A DNA stretch of 64,000 bases. Origin: Clavelina lepadiformis. Its lineage: Eukaryota > Chordata > Ascidiacea > Aplousobranchia > Clavelinidae. The notes beneath the pieces are model-generated. The model did not search any database. It was given only the letters and a program-made list of their open reading frames with translations, and was not told the origin of the DNA. The translations under genes and the position numbers were made by a program. Positions 12,426-23,089 of this stretch are shown here, one piece after another; positions within the stretch are counted from its first letter, which is position 1, and each line of letters starts with the position of its first letter. The stretch lies in assembly GCF_947623445.1 (NCBI RefSeq), contig NC_135243.1, positions 10,480,501-10,544,500 on the forward strand, in the 5' to 3' direction.

Positions 12426-13286
12426 ACAGTTACACAGTTCAATCTAATGTCATAACTCATAACATTAAGGCTTCTTTTATGAAACTGTTATGCTCATTTA
12501 TTATTCAGTATCCATATGATCAATGCTGCCGGTAGGTTCACAAATCATGCTCGGCCACTGAACCTGGAACGAACAAGTTCTTTTGCAAACATTATTGGTA
12601 ATGCAGATGTCGGACAAATTAAGTGATTTAATGAAATTTTTTCTTATTCTTAACCTTTTTCTGGTAAAAAGATAGTAAGGCAGGCATTCATTGAAAATAA
12701 TTTATCAAATTGAAGCATATCAACGAAAAGGAACGTTTTTCTGTAAACATGGTTACCAACGCCACGATTTATCTTGCCTTAATTCATGATGTCATGAAAC
12801 TCCCAAGTTGAACGTATGTCATGTGAAAGATTTCACAATCCCAGGAGAAATGTGAAATGATCTGCAACAAAAATCCTGTTAAAAATCCGAACGTGCAGCA
12901 ATGTTAGCTCAAATAACTCCATTTTCATGTCCTTCAATTATTTTCTATGCAAATCGCTATATATAGCTTAATAAAGCGAATGGTGTAGCATGTGAGGAGA
13001 CTAAATGATGAAATTAATTGAACTTTGACATTTTATGAAAAACACCAAAAAATAAAATTAGTGTAACAATAACTTTATCAAGTTTTTCTATAAAATCATT
13101 TGTGTTTTTGCATAACTCAACATCTTTGTAGCACTAAATTTTAACCTCGTGTGTAATTTTTGGAGCTTAACGTTCGGTAAAATATGGTAATATATGATAT
13201 TTTACTGCAAAACATAAACGTTAGTGACCCAGGATTTAATTAAAAACATGATCTATTTAATTTCAAACCGGGCTTTCAGGCATGTC
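12426..13286. other. No gene seen
   Basis: AT-rich intergenic DNA between a dispersed repeat and the 43-bp minisatellite. No long frame, terminal repeat or splice-linked exon was found. Confidence 0.4.
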
Positions 13287-13516
13287 AACCAAAGCTTTAG
13301 TTTAAACAAGCCGTGACCTTTCCGGTCCTGATCCAGGCTTCAACCTTCAGAATCCATGACCCCAGTAATATTGACGCAGGCTTCAGTTTGTACAAGCCAT
13401 GACCGTTCCAATCTCGACCCAGGCTTCAATTTACGAAACCCATGACATCTATAATATCGACCCTGGCTTCAATTTATAGGACCCATGACCTCTTTCATCT
13501 CAACCCAAGCTTCTTT
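13287..13516. repeat. 43-bp minisatellite, 5.3 units
   Basis: Units start at 13287, 13330, 13373, 13416, 13459 and 13502 (partial), so the period is exactly 43 bp throughout with only substitutions between units. Each unit has an AGGCTTCAATTT-like start and CATGACC near its middle. Because 43 is not a multiple of three the array cannot be a simple coding repeat. Confidence 0.92.
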
Positions 13517-13748
13517 GGTGACTTATGTCTTTGCATCGTGGGTTGCTATGGTGGCCTGTAAGTTGTGGGTCGTATTGGGAATGGGCTGTCTCACATGGAA
13601 CGTGACGTTCGAAAATTGGCGCCTTTTCAAATTTTCATGACCTGGGTTCGATGTCATTAAATGATCACTTCCCCTATTGTAAAATTATGCACGGAATGAA
13701 TTTTGCATCAGACAGCAAGTGATTTTATGGATGACTCATTTGAACTGC

Positions 13749-13852
13749 GAATAAGTAACTGAATAAATAACCAGGGAACCAGGAACTAGTTTCATGTTTT
13801 GAATAAATAACTGAATAAGTAACCAAGGGACCAAGGAAATAGCTTCACGCCG
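13749..13852. repeat. 52-bp tandem duplication
   Basis: 13749-13800 and 13801-13852 align without gaps: GAATAAGTAACTGAATAAAT against GAATAAATAACTGAATAAGT, followed by AACCAGGGAACCAGG against AACCAAGGGACCAAGG. It is a two-copy duplication just downstream of the 43-bp array. Confidence 0.75.
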
Positions 13853-14398
13853 TTGATTAACGATATCTGAGCGACAGACACTTATGTGACCAGCTAAGCC
13901 TCAACAGTACACTTTTGAGGACTGAGGCAATATAAACTCTTCAATACAGCTACGCTTAGCTCTGCAATACAGAAATGATTAATTGTGCAAATGTCATTTA
14001 TTTTTTGCGTAAAGCCGAACATTTCGAAGATCTATATAGGCAATTCATTCATTCTTTCATTCAATTCATTCTTTGCTTTTGCGGTCCAACCGTGGAATAC
14101 GGGAGAGACATTTCAACAAATTTAGACCAACTATGTCGAGGATTTCATCCATATTATATTTCTTATCAGTCAATGAAGTGTCATTCTTTTCTCTGTTAGA
14201 GTTGGGTTGTATTGTAGTGGCCGTTGTATGTTTCCTGGAATGGCGCCCTTGAGCCGCTCCACATTTTGTGTGAGTAGTGGTATTTGGATCGCTGCGTGTG
14301 TGTTTGTTGTTTAGTTCAATTTATTCTACGAATGTACTGTTACGTTATGAAAGCCGTGACTCGACTTTTAATTATTGAGTATACTATATGAGCGAAGG

Positions 14399-14481
14399 CA
14401 GAAGCGGCAGCCTTTGTAGTCAGGAATCAGCTCTGCTTCTATGTGCATATAACGACCCAACCAAAGAACCTCGCCATATAT
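14399..14481 (+). repeat. Dispersed repeat block B, copy 1
   Basis: About 83 bp ending CATATAACGACCCAACCAAA then GAACCTCGCCATA. It aligns with 17982-18062. In this copy block B lies upstream of block A (15152-15369); in the other copy it lies downstream. Family not recognised. Confidence 0.75.
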
Positions 14482-15151
14482 CTTAGTGATCCCGATATTT
14501 CAGCGCGTTATGCTGAATTTTATAAGATTATCGACAAGAAGCTGATAGAAACACAGCTCTGAACAGTGCAGTTTTGGGACGCTTTGCACTTCTCATGCTA
14601 GCTCTAACTAAAGTTTTAAAGTTCATTTGCAGAGCTTACTAACACAGATGCAGAGCTTATCTGTCTTAAATTATGTTATGTTAACTTAATTTACCTGTTG
14701 AATTAATTATCTGACTCTATTGTTGCGTGCGGTTAGAATACTCTAACCTCTTGTCAGCCGAAAGCTTTTAATATTACAACAGATATAGTTTGCAAGAAAA
14801 GGTTTTTATTGTAGGTGCTGTACACTTTCTCAATATTACGCATAATCAAGAACATAGTAATATCACTGCTTATAAGATGTCTATTGAGTTGCAATCAACA
14901 TGACTAGCGCAGAAAGCTCATCTGCCTCTCTCTGTGTCTCTCCGTCTGTGTCTGCTCGCCGGTAAAAGTGCGAGCTTATAAAACGTGAAGCGATGGGAGT
15001 GAAAATATTCGACAAGAAAAACACAGCATTTTAGAAAATGTGCAGCGAGGAAAACAATGTGTTGGCAATGGGAGTTACATGTAGTTCAAGCTGACACGTA
15101 GATAAATTATCAGTATAAAGTTTAAGAAGCGGGCATTTGCAATAAAGATTT

Positions 15152-15369
15152 CTTATCAGCACAGGTGCTGGAAACAACCTGGGAACGTACTAAAAGAAGT
15201 TTTCACACGAAGTTATTCAGAGCAAGTTTCCAAATATCAAACGACAGTTGAAGTGTTATCAAAAAACAAGTTCATAAACTTCAATCAGTAACTACAAAAC
15301 ACTTTTCCAAGAAATGATGTAATGGTATTAAAAATGCCACCCAGGCGGCTACACATTGAACCGCTCCTG
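15152..15369 (+). repeat. Dispersed repeat block A, copy 1
   Basis: About 218 bp starting CTTATCAGCACAGGTGCTGG and ending around ATGCCACCCAGG. It aligns in the same orientation with 17472-17689, with scattered substitutions and small indels. No inverted termini or poly-A tail were found, so the class is unknown. Confidence 0.8.
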
Positions 15370-17471
15370 GCAGCCCAGATCGACGAACATTCGCTATTTT
15401 AGTCAATGAAGGCCCTTATATGAGGTGCTATCAACGCAATCGTTGGTCGGCTATAGCCTACTGGACTTGGACATACGTCTTTAGAGAACAATTTGCGCAA
15501 TCATCTTCAAATTTGCGCCATTGAGAAATCCTCAATTTACACCTGACAACGCTGGATCCATCTCCTTAACCAGTGGCACATCATTTGACAATTTCGGTGA
15601 CGTTTAAATGCATGTTATTATATTTTTCGTTCGCACGTTTCTTTTTTCGGTTGATTATGTTGTTTGTGTTGTATGTAATTTTGTCTAGTTAAGTAGGTCA
15701 CAACGTACGTAACTTTTTTGTGGTTTTCGTTTATTAAGCTGTGTTTAGCCGATATCGATACATATAGTTAGAATCGTGTCAAACTTTTTTCGGAAAAATG
15801 TCATATACGCAAGCCAAACCAAACTCAAGGTTGTTACCACCATTTTTACGTCATAGCGAAGACCACGTTTTAAATTACTCCCCATCGCAGTCCAATAATC
15901 TGATCATGCGCTTCCGTTCTCTTTGTCTGAACCGCTTTTATCGATTAAATCGATTTTAATGATGACATGTTTTTTTAACTTACCATCACGGGCCCAGTCG
16001 TCCTTTGTTCAAACAGGAAGGAACCACACTATGTCCAATTTTCAACAAATCCCATTGTTATTTCTCCTGCCCTCAGGACTTCTGTGGAATCATGCCCGGT
16101 TAAACTCGGGAAATGTTTGACTGAAAATAGGTCCAGAGAAAGATTTGGACAAGCTCGCCCTTAAGGTTGACCAAATCTTATCAATTGGTCGGGCAAGGTC
16201 GCTTGAAAAAGACAGCTCTTCCGCTTGTTCTACTGTCCCACGATAGAATGTATTTAATGAATTTTCCAAGTCAAAAATGGACGCACTTGCGAACCAATTA
16301 AATAATGGACCACACGATAGCAGCAAGCGCTGCAAACAATTCCTAAGAAGCCAGCGACCAAAGACCACGTAATTAATCTCACAATAGGCCTACTCATGAG
16401 ACGGTGACAGAAAGAGGAACTTTTTTAAATTGACGTCAATCAGCTGCTGGGATCCCGGGAAATCCTTCACAGCGGTATAGGCCCGACAGTTTTCATCAGA
16501 CAGGTCGATATTACAATCGCCCGCCTAGTATTGATTCGTTTCAACAATTCTCCTATCAGTCAAGGATCAGCCTTTTCTTTTATCAAAACAAGTATGGAAA
16601 TCGCGCTTTCACATGTAGGCCTAGCCCAAATTGTTGTTGGTATACGCCCAGTACCCACAATGGAAATCCAAACAACTCCTTGGCCGAAATTCGTTCAAGC
16701 TCCATTATTCCGGCAATACAAGTAACTTAAAATTTTACCACACTGCCGATATCAATTTCAATACGTTTTTTTTTGTGTTTGACACTGTTCCTCAGATAAA
16801 ATATTTGGTTAACACTATAGTTGTCAGTTTAACTTGTTTCCGTTGACACTCACTTCTTGATCTCCGTCAGATCGGATTTCTGTCGCCGTTGAATAATTCT
16901 CGCTTTCTCATTTTTGGTCATAAAACAATTGAAGTTTGTCTTGAATTTTCTCACAAGTTTTAGGCTATTTTGATTTTGCTTTAGCGGACATTCCGTACCC
17001 TTTGCTTGGAGCTGATTGTTTGAAAAACTTTAAGTTACTGATTGAGGTTGGATGATGTTGAAATTACACCAAGCCACACAAACCACGTTAGAGCCCTTGG
17101 AAACCTCGACGTTCTCCGCCCCAAACGTTTAGCACGTTTATAAATTAATCGAGGTCAGCGTGGGGAGGGGCAAATATTTTGACTTTAGGCGATTAACATT
17201 ACTTAGTTTAGGGCATTCGGTAACCCGTGAATGATGTTCAAGGACCAACCCAAGATCATTTGTTTTTCCCACTTAGTAGGTGTGTTGATGCCCGGGAATA
17301 CAAGCACTAATATTAGGTGTAATTGGTGTTTCCACGGCAGGCGTAGGCTTAATTGATGTTTCTAACATGCAGCTGCAAATCTTTAGATTTTGTAGAAAAA
17401 AAAGCTATTCAATTTTGCTTGTTTAGGTTTTGCCATCTAAGTAAACTGCGGTATGCGAAATTAATGTACTT
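15370..17471. other. No gene seen between the two repeat copies
   Basis: Short frames only, none with family likeness or linked splice sites. Confidence 0.4.
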
Positions 17472-18062
17472 CTTATCAGCATAGATGCTGGAAAACAGCC
17501 TGGGAACATACAGTACTAAAAGGAGTGTTCACACGAAGTTATTCCGAGCAAGTTTCCAAATATCAATGGAAAGTTGAAATGTTTGTCAAAAAACAAGTTC
17601 ATAAACTTCAGTTAATAACTAGAACATAGTTTTACAAGAAAAAATGTAATGGTACCAAAAATACCACCCAGACCGCTACTATTAAATGACCCTCAGCTTA
17701 ATTTTAACAGGAGTATTTCAATATGTGGAAATTACGAGCAAACGCAAAAGCAGCTACGTCACATTGCAATAAAATCTAAAGAAAGTATTGATTATTATTC
17801 TCTACAGGCTCTAAACAGGCAAACGAAACGCCCAAAAAGTCGCAATGCCGCCTGTTGCAAAGGGAGTCCAGGTCAATCAGTGTGCAGGTGTTGTAGAAAA
17901 AACACGCACGAGACAAAATCGTTTGTCCAGCGTACAACTCAACATACAAATTTTGTCATAAACAAAATCATTTCGTGGCATGGCAGGAGCGTCAGCTTTT
18001 GGAGTCAAGAGTCAGATTTGTTTCTCTGCATATAACGACCTAATTAAAGAACCTCGCCATAG
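17472..18062 (+). repeat. Dispersed repeat copy 2 (blocks A and B with open spacer)
   Basis: Block A is 17472-17689 and block B 17982-18062. A 128-codon open frame (17649-18035) spans the end of block A, the spacer and much of block B. It starts MVPKIPPRP and contains CCKGSPGQSVCRCCRKN, a cysteine-rich patch. Copy 1 does not preserve this frame, so a protein is doubtful; it may be a relic of the parent element. Confidence 0.6.
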
Positions 18063-18454
18063 TATTTGTAGTACGATTACATTTTATGATGTTTATGTGC
18101 CACGCATGGGCAGCTGGTAACCAAAACAACAAAAACGCCATCGAAATCCGAAACAAGTAGTTGGTTAAGAATAACTGTTGGGCTAAGTGTTGCACTGGTC
18201 TTTGCACAGTTTGATTGTGTGAAGTTATGGAGAATCCTGGAAAAGTTTATGGTGAAAAGAAAGTTAAATCTCTTTGGGAACAAATCTGTGCAGGTACTTA
18301 TTTATTTGGATATATTTAGCCTAACGGTAACAGTTTCTGTTACCTGGACAGTGAACCCACGCCCGATCCGTTTGTTCAACCATTATACATACACGCAAAG
18401 GAGGACAGTACCGAATTACTGTCTTCAAACTGAGCGCCTCGCGTCTCTCTAACC

Positions 18455-18900
18455 GACAGCGGTACTTTTTCAGTAGCGATACCGGATCCTTATACAACAA
18501 AGTACCGAATCCCTGTACCGAATTAATTTTTTTATGAAATGGGTAAATAGCCTAGTCCCGGTACTTGGTACTTCTAAAGTGATTGGGCTACTTAAAAGTT
18601 TTTAGAAGTACGTTTGTCAAGATTTCATTTTAGTTAAACCTCCCAATTTTTGTGTTTTTTGTTCTTTTTAAATTTACAAATGTCTAATAAAGTTGCAAGG
18701 AGTGAGTTCACATTTTTTTGATCTCAAATAACCTTTAGCCGGGTCATAATAACTCGGTAAAAATCGCACTTGCAACAGGATCCGCTGTACAAACAGTACT
18801 GTAACCGGGTTACTTCTTCGAAACTACCGAATACCGGAACAATCAGGATATTTCTTACAAGTATCGTTACCAACTGTTCATCTCTGCATACACGGTACAA
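18455..18900. repeat. Possible degenerate MITE rich in GTACCG words
   Basis: GTACCG/CGGTAC words recur at both ends. A perfect 11-bp palindrome arm, GTACTTCTAAA with TTTAGAAGTAC, sits near the centre (18567-18613). No clean terminal repeats or target duplication were found. Confidence 0.3.
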
Positions 18901-19238
18901 TAGGGTATCATACTAATTACAAATGCAATGCTTACACCATGAATTGTGCACTTTATCGTTTCAGAGATGTCTATTAAAAACAAATGATAGAATATGATTT
19001 CCGAGTATTAGCCTTTTTAAAGGCTATCACAATTTTACTGGAAAAAAATTGTATGTTTAATGCTATTTTTCTAATCTAAGTCTAACTTCAATTAAACCCT
19101 AAATAGTTTTAATCGAATTTTTGCATACCTATATTCTCCTAATCTAACCACCTGTGTTTAACTATGGGCTGCATAACCTACTTATAGTGAAATAGTCACT
19201 CTGTAAATCAAATTAAAGAAGAACTTATCCAATACATT

Positions 19239-20170
19239 GTTATAACTAGGGCCATTTTTATTTTGACCTAACGAAATTGCTTATTTGTAGAGGCCACATT
19301 TCTTCCTCCAGTTACCCAAACGTAATATTTTGTCGAAAAGTCAAGGTGTTTTATGGATTATAAAAAGTGCGTCGTGTTTTTTGGCGATAGATTTAGGTAG
19401 CTTGTGTTATTTTGTCCTTGTGAAAAGGGCACTTTGCCTCGATTTTCTCCGCATGGTAAATTCTAATAAACAGCAAATTAAACAGGGAATGCTTGTTGTT
19501 GCTCCAATCCAACTTGATGGCGTTTACTTTTCCTGTGGCTTTCAACAAAATACTTTTTATCGCACTTCACTATAACCTCGCAAAAATTGCACCTTAAATC
19601 ACCCCCGGGAGTTGCATTAAATTCATCAGAAAAATCTCGACAAATCTGTCTAACTTTTGCTGAAGACGATTTAGCTTGCTTAGGCATTTTTGTATTACAG
19701 AATGTCAGTAGGCTATTCCTAAAATCCAAACTGTTGATCTTCGAAAATACCACGTTTATGAAGAGGAAGTGTTTTATAAGAATTATTTAAATACGTAACA
19801 ATGAATAAACAATGGACAATTTGCGATAAAAGTTACTGCTGATCCAAGTGGGCATTGTGACTTATTTCCTGCTTTTATGGGTTAATATGGTTTAATTGTG
19901 TCGCAGTTCCTGATTTACAATGCTTCCACGAGGATTTTTACAAGAATTACTCTCAAGAAACACAAAAAGTTTGTAAAAAGCCATAATTTGACAAATTTTG
20001 ACTGTATTGAAAATTTTGACTTTATTGTAATTTTTGACTTTATTTTGACCTATAAACTTCTTAGAAACAATCCCCTAGGTGCTGAAAACAACTTTATTCT
20101 TTGATTCATGGTCAGACGAGGTCCTTAAAAATTTTTGACTTTATTGACTTTTGCGGGCCCTAGTTATAAC
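19239..20170 (-). mobile_element. hAT transposon, internally deleted copy 2
   Basis: The element 19247-20162 (916 bp) has the same termini as copy 1 at 309-2522 but in reverse orientation. It is flanked by the exact 8-bp duplication GTTATAAC at 19239-19246 and 20163-20170. Relative to copy 1 it lacks bases equivalent to 949-2196, which removes nearly the whole transposase, and it keeps the 34 bases that copy 1 lost. It is a classic non-autonomous deletion derivative. The target site differs from copy 1's only at one base (GTTATGAC). Confidence 0.94.
19478..19687 (-). CDS. Truncated hAT transposase: zinc-finger N-terminus only
   Basis: A 69-codon frame starts MPKQAKSSSAKVRQICRDF and keeps an intact C-x2-C-x14-H-x5-H finger (LRCNFC ... 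SHRKSKRH). The internal deletion then fuses it to out-of-context sequence and a stop after QQQAFPV. If made, it would be a DNA-binding fragment without the catalytic or dimerisation regions. Such products can compete with full transposase for termini; that role is inferred from other transposon systems, not shown here. Confidence 0.6.
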   Translation of the reverse strand: MPKQAKSSSAKVRQICRDFSDEFNATPGGDLRCNFCEVIVKCDKKYFVESHRKSKRHQVGLEQQQAFPV

Positions 20171-21195
20171 TAATAAGTTAAGTTTTCTTAAATTATTTAG
20201 AATATTTTTTTTCATTTTTAATGCAATACACAGGAGTTAAGCAAGGTTATGTAACTTAATCTTCAAGTGATTTAAGTATTGGTATAAAATGCGTGATAAT
20301 ATTACAAACAATATTTAATTGGCTCAGTAGAATCCCGACTAAAAAATAATGGAAGTCTGCGACAAAAAATCATGCATGCATAGACACAAATTTTGACGTG
20401 ATGGCATACACTGAAGCCACAATTCTTTGTTTATTTATTTTAATTTGGTATTTAAATCAACAACTTTGCCTGATTTGTCCTAAAGTTGTAAATTCGCGTG
20501 AATGTGTAAAATTTTAGCAAGTTGGTGAGCCTCGGGCATGCATGCCAGATTAAAAAGTTTGCTAAGTGCGAAAGGGATAAAACTTAATTGTGCATATAAT
20601 GGCTATTATTTCATCTTGATTGTGCGGGGGGTTTCTCACCCAAAAACCCAGGGTGCTGTGTGAGTTATTGAGAAGGTCCTTAGCATGACCTACAGTCAAG
20701 CGACATAAACTTCGTTTGACCAGGAGCAAATCACGTCCCTTGGCACAAAGTAATGAAATCGTGGCAAATTCACTTTCCTCTTACGTTTTTCTGTTTTTTG
20801 GGTGAAAGTGTCTTCTTCTTTTTAGAGTGATTGCAGATTTGGCACAGCAATATTCTACCTTCTCGTTATATACAACAAATTGACTTTTAGCGTATGCGTC
20901 GCACGGAATGCACCCTATTGTGTTGTTACAAGGGCATTACCGTGATAAGCTGCCTTTTGACAAGGCAGATCTCTTGATAACTGATCTTGATGAACAGTTC
21001 CAAACTCGAGTAAGATCACATGCAAAAAATCAATTAAAAATGCATTTATTGGAAAAATGCACATAGATATATATGTTAACTCGGGTTTAAGTGGCGATGA
21101 ATGTTTTCTGAGTTAAAGGCATGCAAAGACTTTCCACAGTTCAAGATTAAAATTAAGAATTAAAAAAAAATGATTCAAAAAATCATCACGAGTGA
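20171..21195. other. No gene seen
   Basis: AT-rich DNA between the hAT copy and the LINE remnant. The missing 5' exon(s) of IQCK may be in this region or between 22774 and 23089, but I could not identify them. Confidence 0.35.
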
Positions 21196-21199
21196 TTTG

Positions 21200-22170
21200 G
21201 AGAGACTGTCCGAGGAATTGACTTTACGCAGTCGAGCAGGAAATCATGGAGAACTTTCAACTGTCTCAATCGGCTCCGTTCTCATCCAAGGCAATGCCTA
21301 CTCTCGGCCAACTCCAATGCAAAGAAACTGGTAGCGAATGGTCGGTTCAGAAGGGCAAATAAGGAGCATGGCCACCTGTCAACATCTTTTACCCTAGCTC
21401 AGATCTCTCGACCGCCATCAAATAAATAAAGTGCGGGAAAGCACAAGGACCCGACAATGTTCAAACAGAGTTCCTGGAGCGTTACGGCGCAAAATATCGG
21501 GTTTGGATGCATGGTTTCTATTCAATGCGTGGTTTCCTTCACATAGTTGTTCGAAAAATTTGGCACAGGGCAACTGTTGTGGCTATTACCAAGCCAAACA
21601 AACCTATGGACAGTTCGAATAGCTATCAGCCCATCTCCCTACTGTATGTACCTTATAAGAAAGACAAACCTAGAAAGACCTCTACTAGCTTAACTTGATG
21701 CTGTAGTGGACCCCCAACAAATAAAGAACAAACAGGCTTTAAGCAAGGGTACTCCACTTTCCAACAAATGCTCAAAATTACCATCAACATTGAGAAGAGT
21801 TTCATATTGTTTCATATTCAACCACCTTCACCAGCTCAAGAATGGCTTGCCACAAGGTTCATGATCTGCCCACTAATGCATTGTAGCAATATGGTTATCT
21901 GAACGACCTAGCACTACCAGTACACCCAAACAAGTGCTGGGAAAAAGTGGAAGAAATTCTATCTAGGGGCATGGAAAGCCTATCAAATTTCTTTTATACA
22001 TGGAGTCTCAAACGGACCACAGAAAAGACGATCTTAACCCCCTTCCACTTGACAAACTGGGAAGCTAGCTGACAACTGTCCATTAAGTTTATGGAACCAC
22101 CCTCTTGCATAACCCACATCCGAAATCTTGGTATGAAACTAGGTTGACAGTTGACGAAAGAAAGTATGGA
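21200..22170 (+). mobile_element. LINE (non-LTR retrotransposon) reverse transcriptase remnant
   Basis: Broken frames read like the RT of a Jockey/CR1-type LINE. In order: GKAQGPDNVQTEFLERYG near 21430-21490; WHRATVVAITKPNKP and SYQPISLLYVPYK near 21560-21660; LDAVVDPQQ near 21690; then NGLPQGS near 21845 and a C-terminal stretch with SRGMESLSNFFYTWSLK near 21960. The segment holding the catalytic Y-x-D-D box is missing, so an internal deletion has occurred. Several stops and frame changes show it is dead. The clade is not certain. Confidence 0.75.
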
Positions 22171-22248
22171 ATGAATAGCACATGATTTATTTTTGACATA
22201 TAACAAAGTTAATAAATTTCTTTGCAAACATATTTACAATTAAATTAC

Positions 22249-22775
22249 TACAGTAGAATTTGGTTAATGCATCCACCTTAGAACCAGTCGATTTTGGATG
22301 TCATAAGCGTTTTTTCTGTATGGTCTGGTATTGTAAGATGCAAACCCTTAGGAGTTCAAAATGCAATCACTGTATTGTGTTGTATTTATTCAACACATAG
22401 GCTAGAACAAGCAAGACACTTTCGCTACAATAAGAAGACTGCTTTAGCTGCAATGACAAACTGCATTAACTGATGTTCTAAAACAGTCTGCTTGATATAT
22501 TTGTTCATAATAATCAGTTATTATTTCTTCACAATAAATAGTCCTTTATCCATACAACTTGTTCATTTAGATTTTTGTTCATAATGGGCCATTATTTGAA
22601 CACAATAAAGGACAATTTGCCTGCATGGGGATTTGAAGGTATTAAGCAGTGGTTCGACGTTTTAACCTGGATTTTTATAATAGGGAATGCACAGGAAAAT
22701 TCTGTCCCAAGCAATTTGGATATAATAAGCGTTTGGTTATATTAACCATAGATATATTTAGTGGGTTCTACTGCA
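22249..22775. mobile_element. Possible pogo/Tc1-type MITE
   Basis: The termini CAGTAGAA at 22251 and TTCTACTG ending at 22773 form a short inverted repeat with the start typical of pogo/Tigger elements. The left flank is TA as expected; the right flank reads CA, so the TA duplication is imperfect. A motif like TTTGGATNTAATAAGCG occurs near both ends in the same orientation. Non-coding. Confidence 0.45.
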
Positions 22776-23089
22776 TTGCACATCAACTCGCATAAAATTT
22801 AAAGTGATGCAGTAAAATCATTGCAGTGTGTTATGGTTTTTACATGCATATTATTGTTTGCGCGACACTTATTACTGCAAAATGCTAAAATGGCTATGTT
22901 TAATGTCTTCTCGAACATAGTCAAAAGACAAACCAACAATAAACAGTTGATTTTCTCTATAATTTGAGTCCAAATGTGAGCCGCACTATCACTGCATAAT
23001 GTGAGCATTAGCAGGGCTGCCAGCTAGTATATTACCTTTGAAGTGTTTCTTATAAGTTTTTATTTTATATATTATGATCCATTTTGCAG

